A DNA stretch of 64,000 nucleotides. It comes from an uncultured Lachnospiraceae bacterium (GTDB taxonomy: Bacteria > Bacillota > Clostridia > Lachnospirales > Lachnospiraceae). Below, one piece after another: positions 7,611 through 15,525 of this stretch (position 1 is its first letter; the number at the start of each line of letters is the position of its first letter). Under the pieces are notes generated by a model. That model was not told the origin of the DNA. It was given only the letters and a program-made list of their open reading frames with translations, and searched no databases. A program made the translations under genes and the position numbers. The stretch lies in NCBI GenBank assembly GCA_905199445.1, contig CAJKGK010000020.1, forward strand, positions 1 to 64,000. Direction: 5' to 3'.

Positions 7611-9980
7611 CTAAGCTTCATATACCGGTTCAAGATGGATATATATAAATTCACATGACTGAAGGCGAATCTTCATATTCAGCCGTGTCCCATCGGCAAT
7701 TATCAGCTTTCTGTAAATTTCCGGCGAACTTTTCCCCCATATTGTCCTTTTTTCCAAGTCATTAGCAAAGCCCAGCGAACTGTTTTCAAGCCAGTACTGG
7801 TAGGCGCAGCCACATTTCCAGCTCAAACTGAAATGATGGGCAATATACTTTCTGTAATTAACCCCGGTCATGGAAAAGTTAAAAATACAGGGCGCATATA
7901 AGGAGGGAAAATCCATGGTGTACCTAATATTTGTCAGCTTTTTGCCGTTATGTCCCAATTCATTATACATCGATGGATTTTGAAGCAAAATCCAGATATG
8001 ATCCCCTGACTTCTTTATAAGAAGTTCTCTTTCCATCACAAGTAACTTTCCGGTAAAGTGATTCAAAAAGTCGAAAATATAAAATGAATTTTTTCGAATA
8101 TTATCCCAGCAGAAAATGCCATTTCCCCCATAAAACAGCTTTGTGTTCTTTCCCGTGAAATCTTCATAATCTGTCAGCCTGAAACATGCCGTCCCTTCAA
8201 AATATCTGCCCAATTCCAGCCATACATTCAATATATAACTGCTTCTGAGTACGGTATCATTAGCCTGCACATTCTCCCGCAAAAAATCTGTGTCATTTCT
8301 GTCCCTGCCATTGCAAATTGGATGGGAATATGAAGGTTCCAGGCAAATATCCGCAATAATCAAACCAACATCTTTCCATGCACTTCGCCCCGACACCTCT
8401 AAAAATTTCTCTATACGTATCTCATCCATTTCAAAATGTTTAAAGCCTACGATCATATAATCCGGCCTTAAATCGGCACAGATAAGGGATTTCAAAAAAT
8501 CCGGTTCCGCTGTCTGAATATACAGATAGGTTGAAAACCCCATTCCATACGCTTGTTTTTTCTTAACAGTCAAATTGTAATACGGACAAAGCAATTCAAA
8601 ATTCCGGTCTCCTGCATACAGGCTTATGCCATACTCACCAATATAGGATCTGTAGTAATGCCCTAAATGTTCCAGAAACAAATCCAGCATATAACCAAAA
8701 TTCCAATAATCGATTTGGGAAATATCAAAATGAAACACCGGATAAAGATGTACACTGTTCAAAAAATCCAAAACCACATCCAAGGGCCCCCAATTTATAT
8801 GCTTCAGTTTTTTTCCCTGAACCTCAAATACACAGGTTGAAGCACCGCCTGCCACACCATCTATTAAAAGACTTACATTCCCCATTTGCGGGCTGATTTG
8901 TCTGCACATATCCTGGATCATCCTGTATAAAAGATATGAATAATTATCCACATACAGCAAATGATGATTTCCCAGTTTTCCCGTGCTCTTTTCAGACAGT
9001 ACAACAGGATCATGATAAATTTTAATATCCGGACGGTTATATGTGGACAGATCAAATCTGCCCTTATGTTCATATTGCCCCAGCATCTCCAGGAGTACCG
9101 CCGGCGCTAACCGTAAATCGGATTTTTTATTTAACAGACGATGACCGGCCCCCGGGAAAATACATTGTTTTCGATAGGCAGCCGGATTACGGCCATATGC
9201 CTCTTTAAAATACGATGCAAAAGACCGGGCACTGGAAAAACCTGACTTTTCTGCAATTATTTCTATTGTCTCACTGGTTATCCGCAGCAATTCCTCGGCT
9301 TTCTCCAGGCGCAGCTGCACAATGTACTGTGTATAACTTTTATTCAGATATCTCCGAAACAAATTTGATACATAAGGCTGAGTCATATAATGGCGTTCTG
9401 CCACCTCTTTAAGCGTCATCTGTTTTGTATAATTTTGGCGGATATCTTCCAAAATATCACGAAATTGCTTTAAGGCAGAACTTTTTCCCACATTCCCTTG
9501 TGATTCGATTCCTGTAAAATTAGAATGCAGCTCATACAGCAATAAATTCACCAGCCCTTTATAAGCTAAAACTAAATATGGATTTGAAGATTCAGATAAC
9601 AGTACCCGGGCTAAATCAATCAAACGGTCCGTGAGAGTCTCATACGCCGACTTATCCTCATCAATACTGGAATTACAATTAAAATATACACTGCTGTTAA
9701 AACCCAGCTGATCACTTAACCGCATTGTATCCACCCTGAAAATCAGACCAATCCCCTGAATCCTCATATATTTGTGCAGCTGAAACACATTAACTGCCAT
9801 TATATCTCCTGCCTTAAGCATAAAATGTCTGCCTTCACATTCAATTTCCATATGGCCGTTAAGCATAAAAATAATTTCCACTGTTTCATGCCAATGCAGT
9901 CCTTGTGTTTTTTCTGTTTCTGAAATAATATTAAGAACTACGGTTTCCCAGTTTCCTCCAAGCTCAGTTTTTTCCTCCAT
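7611..9980 (-). CDS. AraC-family regulator with cupin and C-terminal GH39-like (degenerate) domain
   Basis: Three-part transcription factor of about 789 aa. Residues about 15-95 form an AraC-type cupin sensor (HWHETVEIIFMLNGHMEIE, KAGDIMAV). Residues about 180-275 form the AraC HTH pair (LKEVAERHYMTQPYVSNLF, AEKSGFSSARSFASYFK). The remaining about 500 residues resemble a GH39 beta-xylosidase fold. By my unaided alignment the WNEP acid/base segment and the TEW nucleophile segment are not conserved: the region aligning with TEW-N reads IIADICLEPSYSH. The domain therefore probably binds rather than cleaves xylo- or related oligosaccharide. Start: AGAGGGG lies 6 nt before this ATG; an ATG nine codons upstream lacks an SD. 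The gene is divergent from the esterase at 10217 and next to module A. Confidence 0.8.
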   Translation of the reverse strand: MEEKTELGGNWETVVLNIISETEKTQGLHWHETVEIIFMLNGHMEIECEGRHFMLKAGDIMAVNVFQLHKYMRIQGIGLIFRVDTMRLSDQLGFNSSVYFNCNSSIDEDKSAYETLTDRLIDLARVLLSESSNPYLVLAYKGLVNLLLYELHSNFTGIESQGNVGKSSALKQFRDILEDIRQNYTKQMTLKEVAERHYMTQPYVSNLFRRYLNKSYTQYIVQLRLEKAEELLRITSETIEIIAEKSGFSSARSFASYFKEAYGRNPAAYRKQCIFPGAGHRLLNKKSDLRLAPAVLLEMLGQYEHKGRFDLSTYNRPDIKIYHDPVVLSEKSTGKLGNHHLLYVDNYSYLLYRMIQDMCRQISPQMGNVSLLIDGVAGGASTCVFEVQGKKLKHINWGPLDVVLDFLNSVHLYPVFHFDISQIDYWNFGYMLDLFLEHLGHYYRSYIGEYGISLYAGDRNFELLCPYYNLTVKKKQAYGMGFSTYLYIQTAEPDFLKSLICADLRPDYMIVGFKHFEMDEIRIEKFLEVSGRSAWKDVGLIIADICLEPSYSHPICNGRDRNDTDFLRENVQANDTVLRSSYILNVWLELGRYFEGTACFRLTDYEDFTGKNTKLFYGGNGIFCWDNIRKNSFYIFDFLNHFTGKLLVMERELLIKKSGDHIWILLQNPSMYNELGHNGKKLTNIRYTMDFPSLYAPCIFNFSMTGVNYRKYIAHHFSLSWKCGCAYQYWLENSSLGFANDLEKRTIWGKSSPEIYRKLIIADGTRLNMKIRLQSCEFIYIHLEPVYEA

Positions 9981-10027
9981 GAAAATCCCCCTCTTGTATA
10001 TAGACATTCTGCCATTACTGCTATTTT

Positions 10028-10055
10028 ATAATATTTTTTACTATATAACTGTAAA
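10028..10055 (-). promoter_or_regulatory. Candidate promoter of the AraC-GH39 regulator
   Basis: Minus strand TTTACA (10055-10050), 16-bp spacer, TATTAT (10033-10028), about 45 bp upstream of the chosen ATG. It lies in a very AT-rich divergent region, so chance matches are possible. Confidence 0.4.
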
Positions 10056-10167
10056 TATATTACATTTTTATCATCTTCACAAGATTTTTTCTGAAAACTG
10101 GAATAAAATACTGTATTTTTTGTTTCGCCAGTCCCTTATAACATCAAAAAGTTTATGGCAAAATAGA

Positions 10168-10194
10168 ATAATCCTAACGAAATGTCAGGATTAT
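10168..10194 (+). promoter_or_regulatory. Inverted repeat just upstream of the lipoprotein esterase SD
   Basis: ATAATCCT (10168-10175) and AGGATTAT (10187-10194) form an 8-bp perfect inverted repeat with an 11-nt spacer, ending 6 nt before the GAGAGGAG ribosome site. It could be an operator for a dimeric repressor or a leader hairpin. No T-run follows, so it is not a terminator. Confidence 0.4.
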
Positions 10195-10216
10195 CATTTG
10201 AGAGGAGTGTATTTTT

Positions 10217-11824
10217 ATGAATCGCACATTAAGAAAATTAGGATGTCTGGTAACAGCTTCAACACTTATAGTGTCTATGGCTGCCTGCAGTTCAAAAGCC
10301 CCGGACAAAACCCCGGAAACTTTGACCGAATCCGCAGCCGGCGCCCAAACAGCCGGAGAAAACAGTGAGACAAAAGAGAGCACATCAGATACGAAGCAGC
10401 CGACGGATTCAGAATCAACGGCGGAATCAGAAAGTTCTTCATCTGCACCTGTTTCATCTTCCTATTCGGATATGCCAGTCAAAGAACCTGAAGTATCCCA
10501 AGAGGATTCCAACTATTACCAGGAGCTGCTTGACACAGAAATTTATAACTATAAACTGATCCGTAATGTGCCCACAGCATATGAGGAACAAAGCTGGGAT
10601 ACATACTGCTCTGCAGCCAACATCCTCCTGACTGTTGATCCGGAAAAAATCAGCGATGTCCAAAAAGAACTGATTGATAAAGCTGCTGCTGCCCGTGAAA
10701 ACCTGATTCAAATCAATAGTGCAAAAGACTGCATGTGGTATTTATGGAATGAAAATATGCCTATGACAGAACCTGCAGAAAGCCTTCAATTTACAGTGGA
10801 AAGCTATGACAACTCAGATTTCCGTCCATTTTTAGTGCCTTATGTGCTCGAAGACCAAAGCAATGTGAAGGGTAATATGATTATTGTCGCCGGCGGCGGT
10901 TACTCGTCAAGAGGCAACAGCGGCGAAGGCTATCCCATTGCAGAAGGCTTTAACGAACGGGGTTACAACTGCTATGTGCTTCAGCGCCGGGTTGCTCCCT
11001 ACAGCACAGAAGATATATGGATGGATATGCAGCGAAGCATACGCTATGTCCGCCATATGACAGACCAGATGCAGCTGGGCGGTGCCGATAACATAGGTGC
11101 TGCCGGATTTTCCGGCGGTTCCGGAACCATTCTTGGCGCAATTGCCAAATATTACGGCGACGTTTCACCCACAATTTCCGACAGCAGCTATACTCCCGAT
11201 GAAATCGATGCGCTTAGCAGCGATCTGGACACAGCGTTGTGTCTGTATGGCCCCAACTACGCCGGAACCCCGGATTACCAGGGCCTTGTCACTGAAAATC
11301 CTAATATTCCCGCATTATTTGTAGCCGTTGGCGCTGATGACGAAACAGGTGCCGTGCCGGACTGCCACACCCTGGTACAGTCGGTTTCTGATCAGGTAAT
11401 GACAGAGCTTCACACCTTTGCCAATGTGGGCCACGGCTTTGGTGTCGGTCTTGACGGCACAAATTCCGTTCTCTGGATGGATATGGCCGATCTTTTCCTG
11501 CAGCAGGTTACAGCCGGCGGAAAGGCTTCTTCCGGAGACAGTGAGACAGCCGAAACAGCCGAAATTCCTGAAGAATATACAAAATCTCAGACCTATTCCG
11601 CTGCCTTTGGTTTTGGCGATGCTCAGATAACCTGTGCCGTCAATGATGACGAAAATAAATTTTATGTATACTTTACTGCATTTAACGAACTCCAGGTACT
11701 GGAAGGCATTGTGGATGAAAACGGCATTGTAACCGTCACCTATGATAAATCCGGTTTTATGAAAGGTGACGCACAAATGATCTATGATCTTGCGGATCCG
11801 GATGGATGGACGCCGATTAGCTAA
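10217..11824 (+). CDS. Secreted lipoprotein alpha/beta hydrolase (acetyl/feruloyl-esterase-like)
   Basis: Extracytoplasmic esterase anchored as a lipoprotein: signal peptide with lipobox MAACS (Cys24), then a Ser/Thr/Glu-rich linker to about residue 95. The hydrolase core has IVAGGGYSSRGNSGEG as oxyanion region, nucleophile elbow GFSGGSG (instead of the usual GxSAGG), and a His in FANVGHGFGVG. A further C-terminal tail of about 110 residues follows the core. The family resembles the BD-FAE/acetyl-xylan-esterase-like hydrolases and the cytoplasmic paralogue at 29674. Its site outside the cell fits deacetylation of polysaccharide before uptake. It is divergent from the AraC-GH39 regulator, the obvious candidate controller. 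GAGAGGAG precedes the ATG. Confidence 0.85.
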   Translation: MNRTLRKLGCLVTASTLIVSMAACSSKAPDKTPETLTESAAGAQTAGENSETKESTSDTKQPTDSESTAESESSSSAPVSSSYSDMPVKEPEVSQEDSNYYQELLDTEIYNYKLIRNVPTAYEEQSWDTYCSAANILLTVDPEKISDVQKELIDKAAAARENLIQINSAKDCMWYLWNENMPMTEPAESLQFTVESYDNSDFRPFLVPYVLEDQSNVKGNMIIVAGGGYSSRGNSGEGYPIAEGFNERGYNCYVLQRRVAPYSTEDIWMDMQRSIRYVRHMTDQMQLGGADNIGAAGFSGGSGTILGAIAKYYGDVSPTISDSSYTPDEIDALSSDLDTALCLYGPNYAGTPDYQGLVTENPNIPALFVAVGADDETGAVPDCHTLVQSVSDQVMTELHTFANVGHGFGVGLDGTNSVLWMDMADLFLQQVTAGGKASSGDSETAETAEIPEEYTKSQTYSAAFGFGDAQITCAVNDDENKFYVYFTAFNELQVLEGIVDENGIVTVTYDKSGFMKGDAQMIYDLADPDGWTPIS

Positions 11825-11887
11825 TCCCACCGCTTAAACGTCCACAGCACACACATGTCAAAGCCCTGTCTATGACAGAAAAATCAA

Positions 11888-11940
11888 GGGCATGCGGCCT
11901 GTGAAACAACGCCCACAGGCTGCATGCCCAATCTTTATTT
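11888..11940. terminator. Bidirectional terminator
   Basis: A 16-bp near-perfect hairpin (11888-11903 with 11914-11929, one G-U) is followed by a T-rich tail on the plus strand and a TTTTT run on the minus strand just beyond 11887. It separates the convergent esterase and ATP-grasp genes. Confidence 0.85.
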
Positions 11941-11949
11941 TTAAAATGT

Positions 11950-13167
11950 TTATTTATAATACTTGTCGTAATTTGCAAACTGTCTCACATGATTTTTTAC
12001 CAGTCTCAAATACCGTTTCCAACCCAGATCACCGCGCATAAACAGCGGATTTACCATTTTCTTTTCCTTAATCAGGCGTTTCATTCGTTTGATCATTTCC
12101 GGATCTTTCACATGCTTATAAGCTACAGCCTTTGGCACAACCATCCACAGATGTTCTTCCTGTGCTGTCTCAAAAGGAATATCCTTTTTGTAAACATAAT
12201 CCTCCACAAAATATCTGGCCACATTAAAACCTGAATTGGTTACATAAAAATTACTTCTTCCCTGGCGCACATTGATTTCAAAAAACTTGTACTTGCCGTC
12301 TCTTGAATCATACTTGATATCAAAGTTGGAAAAACCGGTAAATTCCAGATCTTCCAGCAGGGCCTTCACCTTATGCATCAGTTCATCATTAGGCTCTGTA
12401 ATAATAACCGCATGATTTCCCAGGCCCAACGGTGTATGCTCCTCTAAAAGCACATGACCCAGACACATCATTTTAACCTTACGATCCCTGCCTGAATAAC
12501 AGGTTAAAACCCTCATAAATTCATCATTTCCCGGAATCATATCCTGAATAATCAGCTTATCTGAGTAACCGGAGGCATAAATTTCACCAATCGTCTTTTT
12601 TACCTCATCCAGTGAATTCAGCTTATAAATCTTGTTCTGTCCTTCAAAAGGATGATGAAAATAATCCACACCATTGGATGGTTTTAAAATCACCGGGTAC
12701 TGGAAATTCACATGAATGTCCATCCCCATGGAAGAATCATAAACAAGGGTTTCCGGGTAATCGATACCGTGCTTTTCACACATTTTATAGAAATTTTCTT
12801 TTAAAATCAGCTGTTCCATAAGATCATGCTCGATATACGGTGCAACTACATTTTCCGGAAATTTATGCTTAATTCTGCTGAGTGTATCCACATAGCTGTC
12901 CCCGCAGCCAATAGCCAGAATCGTCTTATCCGGATAATGTTTGGACAGCTTTGTGATCGCCTTTAAAACCACCTCTTCGGTATCCATCTGAGGGTTTTTC
13001 CGGTAATTCGTAACCTTGCTGTAGCAGCTGGGACCGGACATATACTTTCCAAGAACATAGGATTTGACCTGATATTCTTCATAAAATGCCCGGGCCACGC
13101 TGTACGTATTAATATCTCCGCCAAATAAGACGGGAACAAATTCTCTTTCTTTAAATTCCATATCCAT
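11950..13167 (-). CDS. ATP-grasp ligase resembling D-aspartate ligase
   Basis: ATP-grasp carboxylate-amine ligase of 405 aa. It closely resembles, from memory, the Enterococcus faecium D-aspartate ligase that adds D-Asp to the Lys side chain of the peptidoglycan precursor: shared FVPVLFGGDINTYSVAR start, AIGCGDSY, KPSNGVDY, IIQDMIPGNDEFMRVL, MMCLGHVLLEE and the metal-binding FEINVRQGRSNFYVT. In this host the acceptor could be another peptidoglycan position or another substrate. It is probably cytoplasmic. It has its own promoter (13230-13258) and a shared terminator, so it appears monocistronic. The SD is weak (AAGAAG); an ATG two codons downstream is an alternative start. Confidence 0.78.
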   Translation of the reverse strand: MDMEFKEREFVPVLFGGDINTYSVARAFYEEYQVKSYVLGKYMSGPSCYSKVTNYRKNPQMDTEEVVLKAITKLSKHYPDKTILAIGCGDSYVDTLSRIKHKFPENVVAPYIEHDLMEQLILKENFYKMCEKHGIDYPETLVYDSSMGMDIHVNFQYPVILKPSNGVDYFHHPFEGQNKIYKLNSLDEVKKTIGEIYASGYSDKLIIQDMIPGNDEFMRVLTCYSGRDRKVKMMCLGHVLLEEHTPLGLGNHAVIITEPNDELMHKVKALLEDLEFTGFSNFDIKYDSRDGKYKFFEINVRQGRSNFYVTNSGFNVARYFVEDYVYKKDIPFETAQEEHLWMVVPKAVAYKHVKDPEMIKRMKRLIKEKKMVNPLFMRGDLGWKRYLRLVKNHVRQFANYDKYYK

Positions 13168-13229
13168 ACGCTTCTTTCATTTATTATTGCCCATTGATTA
13201 TTACAGCTTTACTCTTGCTCAACGTTATA

Positions 13230-13258
13230 AGTATAGCCTTTGTGTACAGCTGAGTCAA
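13230..13258 (-). promoter_or_regulatory. Sigma-A-type promoter of the ATP-grasp gene
   Basis: Minus strand TTGACT (13258-13253), 17-bp spacer, TATACT (13235-13230). Near consensus with optimal spacing, beginning at the very end of the upstream MATE gene. Confidence 0.75.
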
Positions 13259-13259
13259 T

Positions 13260-14612
13260 TCATTTCCCAGACTCCAGTCTTCTCATTTTATAAATATAAG
13301 CACTGACAAGCAGCACGTCCGCCCCGAACCAGGCTGCGACCTCTGCATAATACACACTTTCCTGTCCGAAAAACATGGGCATCAGCATCACCACACCCAC
13401 ACGCATCAGCATTTCCATCACGCCCGAAGCCATGGGAATCATCGTATCCCCCATTCCCTGGATTGTGGAACGGACAATGTGTAAAATATAAAGTACAAAC
13501 AACAGCGCACTCATGATAAACAGGTAATGATAAGCAATATCCGTCACAGCCGCCACCTCCTGGGGGCTTCCGGAAATAAAAAGTCCCAGAATCCGGCGTC
13601 CGAAAATCATCATCACAACCGCAATAACCTCCGAGGTTAAAAAGGCCATCACCAGGCCGGCGCGCATTCCCCGGGAAATACGCTTATACTGGCCCGCACC
13701 CAGATTCTGTCCGGTATAGGTTGTCATGGAAAAACCAAAAGAGGTGGCCGCAACCTCCAAAAGTCCATACAGCTTGTTTGTCGCTGTAAAACCGGCCACA
13801 AAAAGCATTCCAAAACCATTAATTACCGACTGAATCACCATACCGCCAATCGCAATAATCACATTTTGAAATGCCATGGGTACCCCTAAAAACATCAGTT
13901 TTTTCACAAGCTGCCCGCTGACCTTAAAAGATTCCCGGTTAAGCCGTAGAATCTGAATTTTTCGAACTGCCAAAAAGCAGTAAACTGCCGAAAAGATCTG
14001 GGCGATCACCGTAGCGGCTGCGGCACTGGCCACACCCATTTTAAAGCCCATGACAAACAGAATATCCAGCCCTACATTAATCATAGCCGCAATAATCATA
14101 GCGATCAGCGGCGTCCGACCATCACCTAAGGCTCTTAAAATCGAGGCCAGCATATTATAGGCCATCACAACAATAAGACCACTGAAGGAAACTCTCAGAT
14201 AAGCCAGGGAATCACCGATAATATGGTCCGGTGTGTTTAAAAATTGAAGCACCGGCCATGCAATCGCCTGCATTAAAACCGTAAATACCACAGCCATGAT
14301 ACCGCTTAAAATTATAGATACACCAACGGTCTGCCGCATTTTTTCAAATGCCCTTGCCCCAAACTGCTGGGCTATCAGAATAGAAAATCCCTGAGTAAAG
14401 CCCTGGGCCAGCCCCAGAACAAGCCAGTTAAACCAGTCTGCGGCGCCCAATGCGGCCAGAGCGGATACACCAATCCCCTGGCCCACAATAATGGAATCCA
14501 TAACTGTATATAACTGCTGAAATACATTGCCAAACATCAGGGGCAGTGCAAAAACAATAATCTGCTTCCACGGTGTCCCGGATGTCATATCCTTAATCAT
14601 TCCCTGTTTCAT
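13260..14612 (-). CDS. MATE-family multidrug/cation exporter
   Basis: Polytopic membrane protein of 450 aa with the twelve-helix two-repeat MATE pattern, starting at the family landmark PLMFGNVFQQLYTVMDSIIVGQ, with the equivalent region of the second half near MIQSVINGFGMLFVAGFTATNKLYG. It is a Na+- or H+-coupled exporter of organic cations or metabolites. It lies 58 bp downstream of folT with no terminator between, so it probably shares the folT transcript. GAAGGAA precedes the ATG. The substrate is unknown; the folT link might hint at a folate- or antifolate-related compound, which is speculation. Confidence 0.9.
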   Translation of the reverse strand: MKQGMIKDMTSGTPWKQIIVFALPLMFGNVFQQLYTVMDSIIVGQGIGVSALAALGAADWFNWLVLGLAQGFTQGFSILIAQQFGARAFEKMRQTVGVSIILSGIMAVVFTVLMQAIAWPVLQFLNTPDHIIGDSLAYLRVSFSGLIVVMAYNMLASILRALGDGRTPLIAMIIAAMINVGLDILFVMGFKMGVASAAAATVIAQIFSAVYCFLAVRKIQILRLNRESFKVSGQLVKKLMFLGVPMAFQNVIIAIGGMVIQSVINGFGMLFVAGFTATNKLYGLLEVAATSFGFSMTTYTGQNLGAGQYKRISRGMRAGLVMAFLTSEVIAVVMMIFGRRILGLFISGSPQEVAAVTDIAYHYLFIMSALLFVLYILHIVRSTIQGMGDTMIPMASGVMEMLMRVGVVMLMPMFFGQESVYYAEVAAWFGADVLLVSAYIYKMRRLESGK

Positions 14613-14670
14613 AAAAATTCCTTCGTCGTTTCACAACAATTCTTCATTTCAATATAGAATTATCCTAAAA

Positions 14671-15225
14671 TCATTTTTTTAACAACTGAAATACCTTAGC
14701 CCGCTCCAGCGCTTTGGCCAAAAGGTAGAAAATAAATGCCTCAACCGGTACCGAACATACCTGCTTAACCGCCCTGGCCGGCAGAAGTCCGATAAAGCCT
14801 TTGCCGTACATTATACTCAGCCACAATGTCCCCAGAAGCAGATTCACAAACACAGCGACCAGTATCTTTGCCCCTAAAATCCGCCTGAATGTTACAGGCC
14901 GATGATAAAAAATAACGCCGTAAATCACTGCACCCAAAATCGCATTGAGTGTAAAACCAAAAAAATAAGCGCCTGTAGGCTTGAGGACAAACTTAATAAT
15001 ATCTGAAACACCGCCCATCAGGCCGCCGACCACAGGACCAAACATCAGGGCCGTCAGCTCATTAGCCACAGAGGACAGGCCGATCTTCAGAAAATCCGTC
15101 AGCTGAATCGTAAACATAAATCCAAGAATCACACCAACGGCCGTAAGCATCGCCGTAAGAACAATGGTTCTCAAATGCTTTAACTCATGCCAGGAGTCTA
15201 CAAACTGTAACACAATTTTTTTCAT
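14671..15225 (-). CDS. folT: ECF transporter S component, FolT family (folate uptake)
   Basis: Small membrane protein (184 aa, about six helices) of the ECF substrate-binding type: TAMLTAVGVILGFMF in helix 1, then DFLKIGLSSVANELTALMFGPVVGG and an AILGAVIYGVIFY helix. Folate specificity is inferred mainly from the THF riboswitch immediately upstream. It works with the shared EcfA/A'/T module, not seen here. Start: AAAGGAGG lies 8 nt before this ATG. Longer in-frame readings (to 15408) would translate the riboswitch and must be wrong. Regulation is translational through the helix at 15227-15276. Confidence 0.88.
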   Translation of the reverse strand: MKKIVLQFVDSWHELKHLRTIVLTAMLTAVGVILGFMFTIQLTDFLKIGLSSVANELTALMFGPVVGGLMGGVSDIIKFVLKPTGAYFFGFTLNAILGAVIYGVIFYHRPVTFRRILGAKILVAVFVNLLLGTLWLSIMYGKGFIGLLPARAVKQVCSVPVEAFIFYLLAKALERAKVFQLLKK

Positions 15226-15226
15226 A

Positions 15227-15276
15227 AAAATAACCTCCTTTGCAGTAGTCCTTAGCCACGCACAGAAGGTTATTTT
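15227..15276 (-). promoter_or_regulatory. SD-sequestering helix (riboswitch expression platform)
   Basis: Minus strand 15276-15265 (AAAATAACCTTC) can pair over 12 bp, with one G-U, with 15238-15227 (GGAGGTTATTTT), which contains the folT Shine-Dalgarno sequence. This would hide the ribosome site, indicating control at translation initiation rather than termination. There is no T-run. Confidence 0.75.
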
Positions 15277-15293
15277 CATATCAATCCATGTGC

Positions 15294-15396
15294 AGCAGCG
15301 GGATGCGAAATACGTACCGCAAACCACCAGCGGTTTTTCGTCTGGCTGGCAACTCCCCGTCCAGCCGGCACTTAACGCACATATTTCTACTCTGCT
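15294..15396 (-). ncRNA. Tetrahydrofolate (THF) riboswitch
   Basis: The minus-strand leader matches the THF-I riboswitch consensus in order: AGCAG of P1 (15396-15392), GAGTAGA, GCGTTAAGTG, GGGGAGTTG, GACGAAAAACC, GCGGTACG and GCATCCCGCTGCT closing P1 (15298-15294). Length (103 nt), order of conserved blocks and position upstream of a FolT-type gene all agree. Ligand binding is predicted to hide the ribosome site of folT. Confidence 0.93.
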
Positions 15397-15455
15397 TTTA
15401 TTATTCATTTGTATTCATGCACATCTTTTCACATAAGCTATGCATGTCTTTGCTC

Positions 15456-15484
15456 ATTATAGCAAGACCACCCAAAGAATACAA
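15456..15484 (-). promoter_or_regulatory. Promoter of riboswitch-folT transcript
   Basis: Minus strand TTGTAT (15484-15479), 17-bp spacer, TATAAT (15461-15456). The predicted start near 15449 lies about 50 nt upstream of the riboswitch. It shows folT is transcribed separately from xylB. Confidence 0.75.
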
Positions 15485-15525
15485 GTCCAAGAACAATGTT
15501 TATACATAAAACTTTTGCGTATAAA

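Noticed and set aside
15226..15408. N-terminal extension of folT
   Set aside because: It would translate the THF riboswitch; a perfect SD sits before the internal ATG at 15225.
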